From a bacterium 0.1xD8-71 (GTDB lineage: Bacteria > Bacillota > Clostridia > Lachnospirales > Lachnospiraceae): a stretch of 64,000 nt of DNA. The stretch is taken from the NCBI GenBank assembly GCA_003612405.1, contig RAYR01000023.1, forward strand, positions 1 through 64,000, read 5' to 3'. Positions 17,943-26,791 of this stretch are shown here, piece after piece. Below the pieces are notes generated by a model that saw only the letters and a list, made by a program, of their open reading frames with translations, searched no databases and had not been told where the DNA came from. The number at the start of each line of letters is the position of its first letter. Position 1 is the stretch's first letter. The translations under genes were made by a program, and so were the position numbers.

Positions 17943-18490
17943 ATAAGGCGTGGAAACATTTTAAGACGATCACTTACCATAAGTGGCTGGTCATGCAGGG
18001 GTGCTTTCGGGTAGGGCTTTACCGTCAGGGACTGTTCCATGACCTATCCAAGTACAGTCCCATAGAGTTTATTGTGGGCGTCAGATACTGGCAGGGAGAC
18101 AGAAGCCCCAATAACGCGGAGAGAGAAGAGATTGGATATTCATCGGCCTGGCTGCATCACAAGGGCCGCAACAAACATCATTATGAGTATTGGATTGACT
18201 ACAGTACACGGGATATTGAAGGCGGCATGGCACCAGCGCCGATGCCTGTCCGCTATATAGTGGAAATGTTTATGGACAGGGTGGCAGCCTGTAAAGTTTA
18301 TCATAAAGAAGCCTATACGGATCAGGATCCTCTGGCCTATTATATGTCGGCCAAGACACCGCCGCCGCTGCATCCGAAGACCAGAAAACTTCTGGAGTCT
18401 TTATTGCATATGCTGGCGGAACAGGGAGAAGAGAAGACTTTTCGCTATATCCGGACAAGGATACTGAAAAGACAGAGAAAACATAAATAA
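17939..18490 (+). CDS. DUF5662 family protein
   Basis: A 183-residue soluble protein. Conserved features are VMQGCFRVGLYRQGLFHDLSK-type residues (GLFHDLSKYSPIEF), AWLHHKGRNKHHYEYW and RYIVEMFMDRVAA. The histidine and aspartate pattern recalls a metal-binding helical bundle, but the family has no known function. It overlaps the end of the GH13 gene by four bases (ATGA), indicating coupled translation and perhaps linked function with the degenerate debranching protein. Confidence 0.75.
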   Translation: MNKAWKHFKTITYHKWLVMQGCFRVGLYRQGLFHDLSKYSPIEFIVGVRYWQGDRSPNNAEREEIGYSSAWLHHKGRNKHHYEYWIDYSTRDIEGGMAPAPMPVRYIVEMFMDRVAACKVYHKEAYTDQDPLAYYMSAKTPPPLHPKTRKLLESLLHMLAEQGEEKTFRYIRTRILKRQRKHK

Positions 18491-18580
18491 AACAGATGCA
18501 GAATAAGGACAGCAGGACAAGTGGCGTCTCCTTTGTGTGTGCATAGGATATGGTATGAGAAAAAAAGGAGATGAGGCCTT

Positions 18581-18808
18581 ATGAATTGTTGTTGGATCCT
18601 TCTGTTGTTATTTTTCTGCGGACAGAACGGGAATGGGAACTGCGGTCAGGCAGACAGGGGCTGTGGCTGTGAAATAGAACCGCCGAAACCACCTTGCTGT
18701 AACAGAGAGCCGGAACCATGTCCGTGTGATGCACCTAGGTTTGAGCCACGTTTTGAGTCGAGACCGTTTAGCGGAAACGGCGCCACCTGTGGCTGTGAAG
18801 AGAAGTAA
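18581..18808 (+). CDS. Small cysteine-rich protein, unknown function
   Basis: Seventy-five residues, 12 of them cysteines, mostly as CC or CxC pairs (positions 3/4, 28/30, 39/40, 47/49, 70/72) with Pro/Glu-rich spacers. A short hydrophobic stretch WILLLLFF at 5-12 follows the first cysteine pair. AAAAAAGGAG lies about ten bases before ATG 18581. An ATG ten bases earlier opens another, shorter frame. It could be a metal-binding or disulfide-linked small protein; a coat role is possible but unsupported. I do not recognise a named family. Confidence 0.6.
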   Translation: MNCCWILLLLFFCGQNGNGNCGQADRGCGCEIEPPKPPCCNREPEPCPCDAPRFEPRFESRPFSGNGATCGCEEK

Positions 18809-18813
18809 TTGCA

Positions 18814-18848
18814 CGCCCTTTCTTTTCGGTTGACGAAAGGAAAGGGCG
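18814..18848 (+). repeat. Strong hairpin between the Cys-rich gene and trpS
   Basis: CGCCCTTTC (18814-18822) pairs with GAAAGGGCG (18840-18848), extended inward by TTTTCG/CGAAAG around a five-base loop; about 15 bp in all. No T-run follows, so it is not a classical intrinsic terminator. The 91-base leader of trpS is too short for a T-box. Confidence 0.6.
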
Positions 18849-18899
18849 ATGATAAACTGATTTCTGGTACAAGCGTATGAGTTAGGAGGCAAAAGAATT

Positions 18900-19904
18900 A
18901 TGATAGACGGAAATAAAGTATTATTCAGCGGGATGCAGGCAACGGGTAATCTGACATTGGGGAATTATCTGGGTGCACTGAAGAATTGGGTGACACTCTG
19001 CGATGAGTATCAGTGTTTTTATTCCGTGGTAGATTTACATTCCATAACCATAAGACAGGATCCGGCTGAATTGAGAAGACGGGCCAGGAATCTTCTGACA
19101 CTCTATATTGCGGCGGGAATCGACCCTGAAAAGAACTGTCTATATTATCAGTCGCATGTGTCGGGACATGCGGAATTATCCTGGATCTTGAATTGCTTTA
19201 CTTATATGGGAGAATTGAATCGTATGACCCAGTTTAAAGATAAAGCAGCGAAACATGCGGATAATATCAATGCCGGACTGTTTACCTACCCTGTGTTGAT
19301 GGCGGCGGATATTCTGTTGTATCAGGCGGATGTGGTTCCGGTAGGAAAGGATCAGTTACAGCATCTGGAGATTACCAGGGATATTGCGCAGCGTTTTAAC
19401 GCCATTTATGGAGATGTGTTTACGATTCCGGAGCCTTATATCGGCAAAGCGGGAGCCAAGATCATGAGCCTTCAGAACCCGGATAAGAAAATGTCCAAAT
19501 CCGACGAAAATCCGAATGGCAGTATTTATCTGATGGATGATCCGGATACCATCATCCGCAAGTTTAAAAGAGCAGTTACCGATTCGGAGGCACAGGTGCG
19601 ATATAATGAAGAACAGCCGGGAATCCACAATCTGATTGATATTTATTGTGCATGTACCGGTAAGACACCGGAAGAGACGGAAAAGGAATTTGACGGCAAA
19701 GGTTATGGGGACTTTAAGATGGCTGTGGGGGAGGCTGTGGTAAGTGTCCTGAAGCCTTTACAGGATAAATACGAGGAGCTTGGGAAGAATAAAGATTATA
19801 TTGATAAAATCATCAAAGAAAATGCGGAAAAGGCAAATTATTATGCAACAAAAACCCTCCGCAAGGTACAGCGGAAGGTAGGATTCCCGGACAGGGTGAG
19901 ATAG
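18900..19904 (+). CDS. trpS: Tryptophanyl-tRNA synthetase
   Basis: Charges tRNA-Trp. The 334-residue length is normal for bacterial TrpS. The HIGH-type motif appears as TGNLTLGNYLG near residues 15-25 and the KMSKS loop as KMSKS at 197-201. The ELSWILNCFT, LFTYPVLMAADILLYQAD and GKDQLQHLEITRD blocks are typical. The SD TTAGGAGG stands before ATG 18900. No T-box or leader peptide is evident upstream. The 3' end faces the histidine phosphatase gene 13 bases away. Confidence 0.95.
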   Translation: MIDGNKVLFSGMQATGNLTLGNYLGALKNWVTLCDEYQCFYSVVDLHSITIRQDPAELRRRARNLLTLYIAAGIDPEKNCLYYQSHVSGHAELSWILNCFTYMGELNRMTQFKDKAAKHADNINAGLFTYPVLMAADILLYQADVVPVGKDQLQHLEITRDIAQRFNAIYGDVFTIPEPYIGKAGAKIMSLQNPDKKMSKSDENPNGSIYLMDDPDTIIRKFKRAVTDSEAQVRYNEEQPGIHNLIDIYCACTGKTPEETEKEFDGKGYGDFKMAVGEAVVSVLKPLQDKYEELGKNKDYIDKIIKENAEKANYYATKTLRKVQRKVGFPDRVR

Positions 19905-19917
19905 AAAAGCTTTCCAC

Positions 19918-20664
19918 TCATTGTTGGAACGGATCGGTAAAATAACCGGCGGCGGAGACGGGTTCACCGCCTTGCAGCAGATGATAGGTATCACCCATTA
20001 CCTGCACCCGGAAGAAGGCATTGCTGTTCATTCTTTCCTCGGAGGCCAGAATGGTGACAGAGGTGGGAGCCAGATAGAAACCGTGCAACAGGATTGCCGG
20101 AGAGACGCCCAACAGATGACTCATCATCATACAGGTGACGCCCAAATGACAGAAGATGACGATGGTATCCTGACTATGTCCGGTGCTGTCGCTGTCTTCT
20201 GTTATTTTTGGTGTATGGATATAATAATTATTGTGCCGCCTATAACCATAAGAGGCAAGAAGATTGTCCAATCCCGCACAAACCTCTTCATAGGCAGGCA
20301 GAAGTTCCGGATTGGAACGATATATTTCAGTCTCTTTCCAACCTTCTTTATCATACATCTGTGGAATCTGTGTCCAGTATTCCGGCATGAAATCCCAGGG
20401 AACGCCGTGACGGCCGGTCACCGGGTCATCTATAAAATAAGAAAATTCCTTAAGCCACTCATAAGTAATGGCTTCCCGACCTGTCTTTTCCAGGGAATAG
20501 GAAGCTGTTTTCTTCGCCCGTCCCAGCGGGGAACAATAGAATTGTGTGATGTCATTCCATGAAGACACTCGTTCGGAAAGCAGTTTCGCTTCCCGGATGC
20601 CTTTTTCGGTCAGTGTATCATTCTGATAATCGGGATCTCCGTGTCTGATAAAAATAATTCTCAT
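19918..20664 (-). CDS. Histidine phosphatase family protein
   Basis: A 248-residue protein of the phosphoglycerate-mutase-like superfamily. The catalytic RHG motif is at residues 7-9 (IFIRHGDPDY), the strand CSPLGRAKKTA supplies the second Arg, and the second His is in IFCHLGVT. An acidic inserted region of 60-100 residues lies between. Substrate specificity (sugar phosphate, nucleotide or cobalamin intermediate) cannot be decided from sequence. Transcribed toward trpS and divergently from hflK. Confidence 0.82.
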   Translation of the reverse strand: MRIIFIRHGDPDYQNDTLTEKGIREAKLLSERVSSWNDITQFYCSPLGRAKKTASYSLEKTGREAITYEWLKEFSYFIDDPVTGRHGVPWDFMPEYWTQIPQMYDKEGWKETEIYRSNPELLPAYEEVCAGLDNLLASYGYRRHNNYYIHTPKITEDSDSTGHSQDTIVIFCHLGVTCMMMSHLLGVSPAILLHGFYLAPTSVTILASEERMNSNAFFRVQVMGDTYHLLQGGEPVSAAGYFTDPFQQ

Positions 20665-20821
20665 GCAGTCATCCAGCCTTTCTGGTAATTTATCAGTTAT
20701 TTTAGTAAATTTTAATTAGTCATTCTTATGGTCATGATATATAATAACATAGATGCCACACAGAAAAAAGCAGGAAATTCTGTGATTGAAAAAGAATCTG
20801 TGAAGGCCAAAGGAGGAAACC

Positions 20822-21841
20822 ATGTTTGGACAAAATAAAAAGATGAAGGAGCAAGGTCCCGGTATAGACCAGGTCAGAAAGTGGATGACAGGGTTTAAAA
20901 TTGTACTGGCAGTCCTGGTATTGCTGTTATTGGTGAGCAGCTCTTATTATTCCATTCAGGAAGAAGAACAGGCTGTGGTATGTACGTTTGGCTCGCCAAA
21001 GGCAGTGACTACACCAGGTCTTCATTTTAAGATACCTTTTATTCAGACTGTTACCAAGGTAAATACCACCATTCAGGGATTCAGTATCGGGTATCAGCAG
21101 GACCTTGGGGAAGATGTGGAAGATGCGCTGATGATTACTTCTGATTATAACTTCATTTATGTGGATTTTTACGCAGAGTACAGGGTTACAGATCCGGTGA
21201 AGGCGCTTTATGCCTCAGAGAATCCGGAACTGATCTTAAAAAATATAGCCCAGAATTGTATCCGGACGACCATTGGTTCCTACAGCGTGGACAGTGTACT
21301 GACCACAGGTAAGAATGAGATTCAGTCCAACATCAAACAGATGATTCTGGATAAACTGGAAGATTATGATATTGGTATTCAGCTAGTCAATATCACAATT
21401 CAGGACGCAACACCGCCTACCATAGAAGTGGAAAATGCCTTCAAGGAAGTGGAGACGGCCAAACAGGGGAAGGAGACTGCATTAAATAATGCCAACAAGT
21501 ACCGCAATGAACAGATTCCCGGTGCGGAGGCTGAGTCAGACAAAATATTACAGGATGCGGAGGCTGCAAAACAGCAGCGAATCAATGAGGCGAATGGACA
21601 GGTAGCTCGGTTTAACGCCATGTATGAAGAGTATGCAAAATATCCGGAAGTGACCAAGAAACGTATGTTTTATGAGGCGGTGGAAGATATTCTGCCGGGG
21701 ATTAAGGTGGTCATTCAGAGCGCGGATGGCAATACCAGTACGGTACTTCCTTTAGACAGTTTCGTTTCCGATAATACCTCATCCATAAATAATGCGCCGG
21801 ACGAAGGGAATACGGATCATGATACGGAAGGGGAGGAATAA
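20822..21841 (+). CDS. hflK: SPFH/band 7 protein HflK
   Basis: A 339-residue membrane-anchored protein: one N-terminal transmembrane helix at about 26-43, then an SPFH domain (EEEQAVVCTFGSPKAV, PGLHFKIPFIQTVTKV), a long charged helical region from about 200 to 270 and an acidic tail. With HflC it forms large membrane cages that in E. coli hold and modulate the FtsH protease. The start has a strong AAAGGAGG SD. hflC follows after two bases. No ftsH is in this window. Confidence 0.87.
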   Translation: MFGQNKKMKEQGPGIDQVRKWMTGFKIVLAVLVLLLLVSSSYYSIQEEEQAVVCTFGSPKAVTTPGLHFKIPFIQTVTKVNTTIQGFSIGYQQDLGEDVEDALMITSDYNFIYVDFYAEYRVTDPVKALYASENPELILKNIAQNCIRTTIGSYSVDSVLTTGKNEIQSNIKQMILDKLEDYDIGIQLVNITIQDATPPTIEVENAFKEVETAKQGKETALNNANKYRNEQIPGAEAESDKILQDAEAAKQQRINEANGQVARFNAMYEEYAKYPEVTKKRMFYEAVEDILPGIKVVIQSADGNTSTVLPLDSFVSDNTSSINNAPDEGNTDHDTEGEE

Positions 21842-21843
21842 AC

Positions 21844-22893
21844 ATGGCTGAATATACACAGAACAACAATGGAAATGTGGAGTATTTCAATTCTGACGGC
21901 ACCAAGAAGAAAAATAAAAAAAATAAGAAAAAGGGCCGCGGATTTGGGGTGGTAATAGGCATCCTTGCGATGGTGGCAGTGGTTTTTCTGCTCAATTGTC
22001 TGGTGGTCACCAGACAGAATCAGTTTAAACTGATAAGACAGTTTGGCCGTGTGGACAGAGTGGTGACGGTGCCGGGTCTTAGTTTTAAACTTCCCTTTAT
22101 TGAGTCGGTGGACACAGTGCCAAAGGAGCTTTTGATCTATGATCTTCCTGCTTCCGATGTGATAACTTCCGATAAGAAAACCATGATTGTAGACAGTTAT
22201 GTTCTCTGGCATGTGACAGATCCCTTAAAATTTGCCCAGACCTTAAGCTGTTCGGTGAATAATGCAGAGGGGCGTATTGATGCCATTGTCTATAATGCAG
22301 CCAAGAATACCATTTCCAACATGAAACAGGATGAGGTCATCAGGAGCCGGGACGGCAAGATGACCATTACTGTGGCGGAAGTGGAGAATGACATCACAGG
22401 CAATGATTTGAACCTCTCCGAAGAGGAAGAAGTCATTGAGATTACTTCCCTGACGGAAGAAATTATGAGCCAGATCAATCATGTGGAAGAACAGTATGGT
22501 ATTGAAATTGTGGCGGTGGAAGTGAAGAAATTGGATCTGCCGGACGATAATAAACAGGCTGTCTATACCCGTATGATCTCGGAGCGTGGGAATATTGCAG
22601 CCCAGTATACGGCAGAAGGTAAGTCGGAGGCGAAGAAGATTGAGAATACCACAGACAAAGAGGTATCCATCATGCTTTCTGATGCCAAGGCCAAGGCGGA
22701 AGCAACCATTGCAGAAGGAGAGGCTGAGTATATGCGTATTTTGTCGGATGCCTATTCGGATCCGGAGAAGACGGATTTTTATTCCTTTGTGCGTGCGTTA
22801 GATGCCTTGGAAGAGAGCATGGTAGGGGATAATAAGACTGTGATTCTGTCGGATGATTCCCCGATTGCCCAGATTTTTAACGGAAGATATTAA
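21844..22893 (+). CDS. hflC: SPFH/band 7 protein HflC
   Basis: A 349-residue partner of HflK. A Lys-rich segment (about 20-37) precedes the single transmembrane helix at about 38-58, giving an N-in topology. The SPFH part starts RQNQFKLIRQFGRVDRV and contains PGLSFKLPFIESVD. A helical region with KSEAKKIENTTDKE and EGEAEYMRILSDAYSDPEKTDF, typical for HflC, follows. The gene is two bases behind hflK and shares its transcript. Confidence 0.87.
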   Translation: MAEYTQNNNGNVEYFNSDGTKKKNKKNKKKGRGFGVVIGILAMVAVVFLLNCLVVTRQNQFKLIRQFGRVDRVVTVPGLSFKLPFIESVDTVPKELLIYDLPASDVITSDKKTMIVDSYVLWHVTDPLKFAQTLSCSVNNAEGRIDAIVYNAAKNTISNMKQDEVIRSRDGKMTITVAEVENDITGNDLNLSEEEEVIEITSLTEEIMSQINHVEEQYGIEIVAVEVKKLDLPDDNKQAVYTRMISERGNIAAQYTAEGKSEAKKIENTTDKEVSIMLSDAKAKAEATIAEGEAEYMRILSDAYSDPEKTDFYSFVRALDALEESMVGDNKTVILSDDSPIAQIFNGRY

Positions 22894-22938
22894 AAACAGC
22901 GCAGGGAAAAGATTCCGGCAGGGAGGTGTGAGGCCATT

Positions 22939-23799
22939 ATGAACATTGATACTTTTTTTGAAACTCTGGATTCTTATTTTGAGAGGAATGAAATTGACAG
23001 GATTGATTCCTTTCTGGTTTCGTCACTGGAGCAGGCCAAAGAGGAAGAAGACTATGCGGCCTATATTTCCATCTGTAATGAAATGATTGGATTTTACCGC
23101 AGCACCTCAGCTTTTGAGAAAGCCTATGTGGCGGCGGAAGATGTGCTTCTTCTGATGGAAGAGTTGAAGCTGGATCATACGGAGCATTTTGCAACCACGC
23201 TTTTAAATGCGGCTACCGCCTATCGTGCGGCTGGAGACTATGCTCATGCACTGCGCTTTTACAGACAGGCACTTCAGATTTACGAAGGAATCATACCGCC
23301 GGAGGATTACCGCTATGCCGGACTGTATAATAATATGAGCATCCTGCTGGAGAAGATGGATGAGAATGAAGAGGCTGTTGCCTGTGCCAAGAAAGCACTT
23401 GCCATTATGGAGAAAACAGAGGGCGGTGAAATACAGACGGCGGTGACGCTTACGAACATGGCACTGGTGTATTTTAAGCTTTCACAGCCGGAGGAGGCAA
23501 AGACGCTGTTGGAACGGGCACTTGCTATTTTCGAGAAAGACGGGGAGGGCACAGATGAGCATTACAGCGGCGCATTGGCCGGTATGGGAGAGGCCTGCTA
23601 CCGGATGGAAGAGTATGAGAAAGCCTTGGAATATTATGAGCGGGCGCTGGAAAAAGTAAAATTTCATTATGGTGAGAATGTCAGTTACGGCGTCCTGTGT
23701 GAAAACTGTGCGGCTGTCTGTGAGAAGATGGGCGATACGCAGGGGCAGAACCGTTATGTGGCTAAGGCCAGGGAAGTAATGGAGAAATTTGGCAGATGA
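22939..23799 (+). CDS. Tetratricopeptide repeat protein
   Basis: A 286-residue soluble protein made almost wholly of TPR helices. Repeats are recognisable around TLLNAATAYRAAGDYAHAL, LYNNMSILLEKMDENEEAV, TLTNMALVYFKLSQPEEAK and ALAGMGEACYRMEEYEKAL, spaced about 42 residues, so of the TPR_12 kind. It is expected to be a protein-binding adaptor. The GGGAGGTG ribosome site and the 45-base gap behind hflC suggest it belongs to the same operon; it overlaps the DUF4037 gene by four bases. Confidence 0.85.
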   Translation: MNIDTFFETLDSYFERNEIDRIDSFLVSSLEQAKEEEDYAAYISICNEMIGFYRSTSAFEKAYVAAEDVLLLMEELKLDHTEHFATTLLNAATAYRAAGDYAHALRFYRQALQIYEGIIPPEDYRYAGLYNNMSILLEKMDENEEAVACAKKALAIMEKTEGGEIQTAVTLTNMALVYFKLSQPEEAKTLLERALAIFEKDGEGTDEHYSGALAGMGEACYRMEEYEKALEYYERALEKVKFHYGENVSYGVLCENCAAVCEKMGDTQGQNRYVAKAREVMEKFGR

Positions 23800-24737
23800 A
23801 AGGCTTGGAATTAGCGGAAAAATATTATGAAACCTATGGAAAGTCCATGCTTGAGGAGCAGTTTCCGCAGATTAGAGATCAGGCCGCTGCGGGGCTTGTA
23901 GGTTATGGATCCGAATGTTTTGGATTTGATGATGAGATATCCAGAGATCATGACTATGGACCGTCTTTTTGTATCTGGCTGCCCAGGGAAATCTACCGGG
24001 AATACGGTGCCGAAATGCAGGCGGCATACGACGCTTTGCCCAAAGAATTTATGAGCTTTGCAGAACGCATGGAAGAAGAGCAGGGTAAAGGCCGGGTTGG
24101 GATTCTCTGTCTGGAATCCTTTTATGAAGAAATCATCGGGCGGTGCAGTGTGCCAAAGACAAATGCAGAATGGCTGGCCATTCCGGAAGAGATGCTGGCT
24201 ACGGCCGTAAATGGCAGAGTGTTTGAAGATCATCTCTTACAATTCAGCCAGATCAGAGAAGGCCTTATACAGTATTATCCCCATGGCGTATGGATCAGAA
24301 AGATAGCGGACAGCATGGCGAAGGCGGCCCAGGCCGGACAGTATAATTATGCCCGTGCCATGAAACGTGGAGAGCGGATCGCGGCAGAGATAGCGCTTAC
24401 GGAGTTTGTAAAAGAAAGTATGCATCTGGTTTATCTTCTGAACAAAACCTATGCCCCCTTTTATAAGTGGATGCACAGGGGGATGCAAAACCTTGCAGCC
24501 TGCAAAGAAATAGGTGATATGCTGGGCCTGCTTTATCAGATACCGGATCCGGCGGCGGCCTGGGAAGGGGTTTCACCACAGGATTATGTGTATAATCTGA
24601 ACACCAATGATGGAAGGGTCCTGGTTATTGAGGCAGTCTGTAATATTTTAGTGCAGGAGCTGAATGAACAGGGGCTTTCAGACTTACAGGATAATTTCTT
24701 GCAGAACCATATTCCGACGGTGCTGGGGAAGATATAA
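23796..24737 (+). CDS. DUF4037 family protein, nucleotidyltransferase-like
   Basis: A 313-residue protein whose N-terminal GYGSECFGFDDEISRDHDYG resembles the GS...D.D motif of minimal nucleotidyltransferases, followed by the DUF4037 core (ERMEEEQGKGRVGIL, LLQFSQIREGLIQYYP, HGVWIRKIADSM). Length and motif order match the family. The reaction is unknown. It starts inside the stop of the TPR gene (ATGA), so the two products probably act together; this TPR-DUF4037 pairing is one of the clearer functional hints. Confidence 0.75.
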   Translation: MKGLELAEKYYETYGKSMLEEQFPQIRDQAAAGLVGYGSECFGFDDEISRDHDYGPSFCIWLPREIYREYGAEMQAAYDALPKEFMSFAERMEEEQGKGRVGILCLESFYEEIIGRCSVPKTNAEWLAIPEEMLATAVNGRVFEDHLLQFSQIREGLIQYYPHGVWIRKIADSMAKAAQAGQYNYARAMKRGERIAAEIALTEFVKESMHLVYLLNKTYAPFYKWMHRGMQNLAACKEIGDMLGLLYQIPDPAAAWEGVSPQDYVYNLNTNDGRVLVIEAVCNILVQELNEQGLSDLQDNFLQNHIPTVLGKI

Positions 24738-24761
24738 CCTGAAAGTTATCATAATTTATGC

Positions 24762-24811
24762 TTGTAGAATCCAGGGGAATATGATATGCTGATTTTACTT
24801 GGATTCTACAA
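24762..24811 (+). repeat. 12-bp inverted repeat behind the DUF4037 gene
   Basis: TTGTAGAATCCA (24762-24773) and TGGATTCTACAA (24800-24811) are perfect inverted copies with a 26-base spacer. On the minus strand TTTTT-like sequence leads into the stem; on the plus strand As follow. It may be a terminator or one end of a decayed mobile element, since an Rpn-family remnant follows. Confidence 0.5.
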
Positions 24812-24877
24812 AAATCATTCTAATGTCCGTCAAGGACATCTTAAGGGGCATTTCGCTCTGAGATTCCGAGAGAGTAA

Positions 24878-25375
24878 CTGATAATAGAATTCCCGGCAAA
24901 ACTGTATACAGATTATTATTTTTATCATTATAATACCGGACATAAGTATAGTGACAAAATGTCAATTCGTGTGTTACAATTAAATCAGTTAGGGAAAAAA
25001 GAAGATGAGGAAAAGATGCCGGAATTATATCATTGGGCACAGGTGTTTAAGGCGGCAAGCTGGGAGGAGATGAGGATGTTGGCGAAAGAAAATGAGGGAA
25101 TTAAAGAATGTGTGGTAACTTTAAAAGAACTGACAGCTGATGAAAGAGCGCGTATGCAGTACGAAGCGAGAGAAGATTACCAGCGCAGACTGAAAGATGC
25201 GGAACTATATGGAGTAGAGCAGGGAATAGAAAAGGGAATAGAAAAAAACCTGGTATATTCTGTTGACAACGCCATGCATAATTTAAATCTTACTCTGGAG
25301 CAGGCATGTACAGCGCTTGGAGTGACTTTGGAATCATATCAAACCGCAAAAGAAAACCATGAAATACTTGCATAA
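24878..25375 (+). pseudogene. Rpn-family nuclease/transposase remnant (C-terminal part)
   Basis: The open frame from 24878 (just after TAA at 24875) encodes FPAKLYTDYYFYHYNTGHKYSDK, then KMPELYHWAQVFKAA, NEGIKECVVTLKEL, ADERARMQYEARE and a GVEQGIEKGIEKN tail. This is the C-terminal half of the Rpn/PD-(D/E)XK family of recombination-promoting nucleases; the catalytic N-terminal domain is gone and no good start or SD exists (ATG 24959 lacks one). The upstream 24812-24877 is too short to hold it. Such remnants are common scars. The last codons overlap the sortase promoter. Confidence 0.65.
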
Positions 25376-25395
25376 AATCCTGGATGTAGTAAAAT
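25368..25395 (+). promoter_or_regulatory. Sortase promoter, near-identical to that of the giant surface protein
   Basis: TTGCAT (25368-25373), a 16-base spacer and TAAAAT (25390-25395). The whole block ACTTGCATAAA...GAT.TAGTAAAATAA recurs at 28323 before the first surface-protein gene, with the same spacing. It begins inside the stop codon of the Rpn remnant and lies 36 bases before the sortase start. Confidence 0.6.
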
Positions 25396-25431
25396 AATTC
25401 TGATAATATGCAGATAAAGGAGCAACCCCAG

Positions 25432-26640
25432 ATGGCCGGATTTGAGGTGGCAGGCAGAAAATTCCGAACAGAGGCAGACTATAAGGCTGCTCTGCGGGAT
25501 AAGGCCAAGATAGATGAAATCAAGAAACAGGTCAATATGGAACAACCGGGAGAAGTAATCGCACTCTATACTAAGATGCAGACAGGCAGCTTCCGGTTTG
25601 AAACTGCGGTCGGGAATGATTTTGATGATGAAATTTTTGAACTGGCTCAGGAATTTAAAAAGCAGGGATATGATCAGAACAGCAGAATAGACCTGCGCAA
25701 AAAAAACAGAGGTAAGGTTGGGAAAACATCTTCGTCCCGGCAGAAAAAGTCCATAGAATCCCCAAATAAAAAAGATAAAAAAAGTAACGAGTCTTCTGTA
25801 TCTTTGGAGAAGTATGATGCGGATATGAAGAAAGAAATCCTGGCAGAATTAAAAAGACAGGAGAGAAGGCGTAAGATTACGGTAATCGTATGCGGTGTTG
25901 TGGCAGTGATATGTTTTGGTTATTTCGGGACATATTCCTATTTCGCAGACAGAACACAGATGGACTATGAAAGTCTTTCGCAGCTTAAGGGTTCACAAAA
26001 TCTGGCCGGATATACGCCGGGGGTGACGATACATTATACAGAAGAGGAAGAGGTGGAACTTACTGTTCTGGAGGAGTATCAGACGCTGTATAACAAGAAT
26101 AAGAAAATGATAGGCTGGTTAAAGATTGATGATACCAATATAGATTATCCGGTGATGCAGACATCCAATAACGAATATTATATGGATCATAATTTTAACC
26201 AGGAATATGACAGAAACGGAAGCCTTTTTCTCGATAAGGATTGTGATATTGTACACAGGAATACCAATCTGATTATTTATGGGCATCATATGAAATCCGG
26301 TAAAATGCTGGGAAGTCTGAATAAGTACAGCAGTGAAGAGTATTGTAAGGCGCATCCCAACATTCAGTTTGATACAATATATGAAAAGGGAATGTATGAG
26401 GTCATGTACGTTTTTCGTTCCCGGATTTATAATGAAGATGAGGTGATTTTTAAATATTATCAGTTCCTGGATGCAGCTTCGGAACAGGAGTTTAATTCCA
26501 ATATGCAGGAGATGGCGGCACTGGCTCTCTATGATACCGGTGTGACGGCAAGCTATGGAGATGAACTTTTAACCTTGTCTACCTGTGATTATTCTGAGGA
26601 AGACGGAAGGTTTGTGGTGGTGGCCAAGAGGGTGATGTGA
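25432..26640 (+). CDS. srtB: Class B sortase
   Basis: A 402-residue transpeptidase that should cleave sorting signals and link surface proteins to peptidoglycan. N-terminal cytosolic region of about 145 residues (unusually long, with a Lys/Ser-rich stretch), one membrane helix at about 149-167 (ITVIVCGVVAVICFGYF) and an extracellular class B domain: WLKIDDTNIDYPVMQ, YGHHM at 283-287, TLSTC with Cys385 and GRFVVVAKR with Arg393. ATG 25432 is preferred over ATG 25408 because AAAGGAG lies between them at the right spacing. Both surface proteins downstream carry PxTGD signals and are its likely substrates. A terminator overlaps the stop codon. Confidence 0.92.
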   Translation: MAGFEVAGRKFRTEADYKAALRDKAKIDEIKKQVNMEQPGEVIALYTKMQTGSFRFETAVGNDFDDEIFELAQEFKKQGYDQNSRIDLRKKNRGKVGKTSSSRQKKSIESPNKKDKKSNESSVSLEKYDADMKKEILAELKRQERRRKITVIVCGVVAVICFGYFGTYSYFADRTQMDYESLSQLKGSQNLAGYTPGVTIHYTEEEEVELTVLEEYQTLYNKNKKMIGWLKIDDTNIDYPVMQTSNNEYYMDHNFNQEYDRNGSLFLDKDCDIVHRNTNLIIYGHHMKSGKMLGSLNKYSSEEYCKAHPNIQFDTIYEKGMYEVMYVFRSRIYNEDEVIFKYYQFLDAASEQEFNSNMQEMAALALYDTGVTASYGDELLTLSTCDYSEEDGRFVVVAKRVM

Positions 26641-26669
26641 ATGACGAAAACACCCTCTTGCTGCTTTTT
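26626..26669 (+). terminator. Intrinsic terminator of the sortase gene
   Basis: AAGAGGGTG (26626-26634), within the last codons of the sortase, pairs perfectly with CACCCTCTT (26651-26659) and is followed by GCTGCTTTTT. The sortase is therefore probably monocistronic. Confidence 0.7.
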
Positions 26670-26791
26670 AAGATGAAATCATTTATAGGTATTCCGGATA
26701 CCGTTTTTCTGTACAACCGCTTTAAGCTATGCTATATTAAATACAACCATTGGGGGTGTAAAAATCCACGTGAAAGAAAGAGGAAAAGCAT

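Noticed and set aside
18809..18899. T-box riboswitch or terminator before trpS
   Set aside because: The leader is only 91 bases, lacks T-box features, and the hairpin is not followed by Ts.
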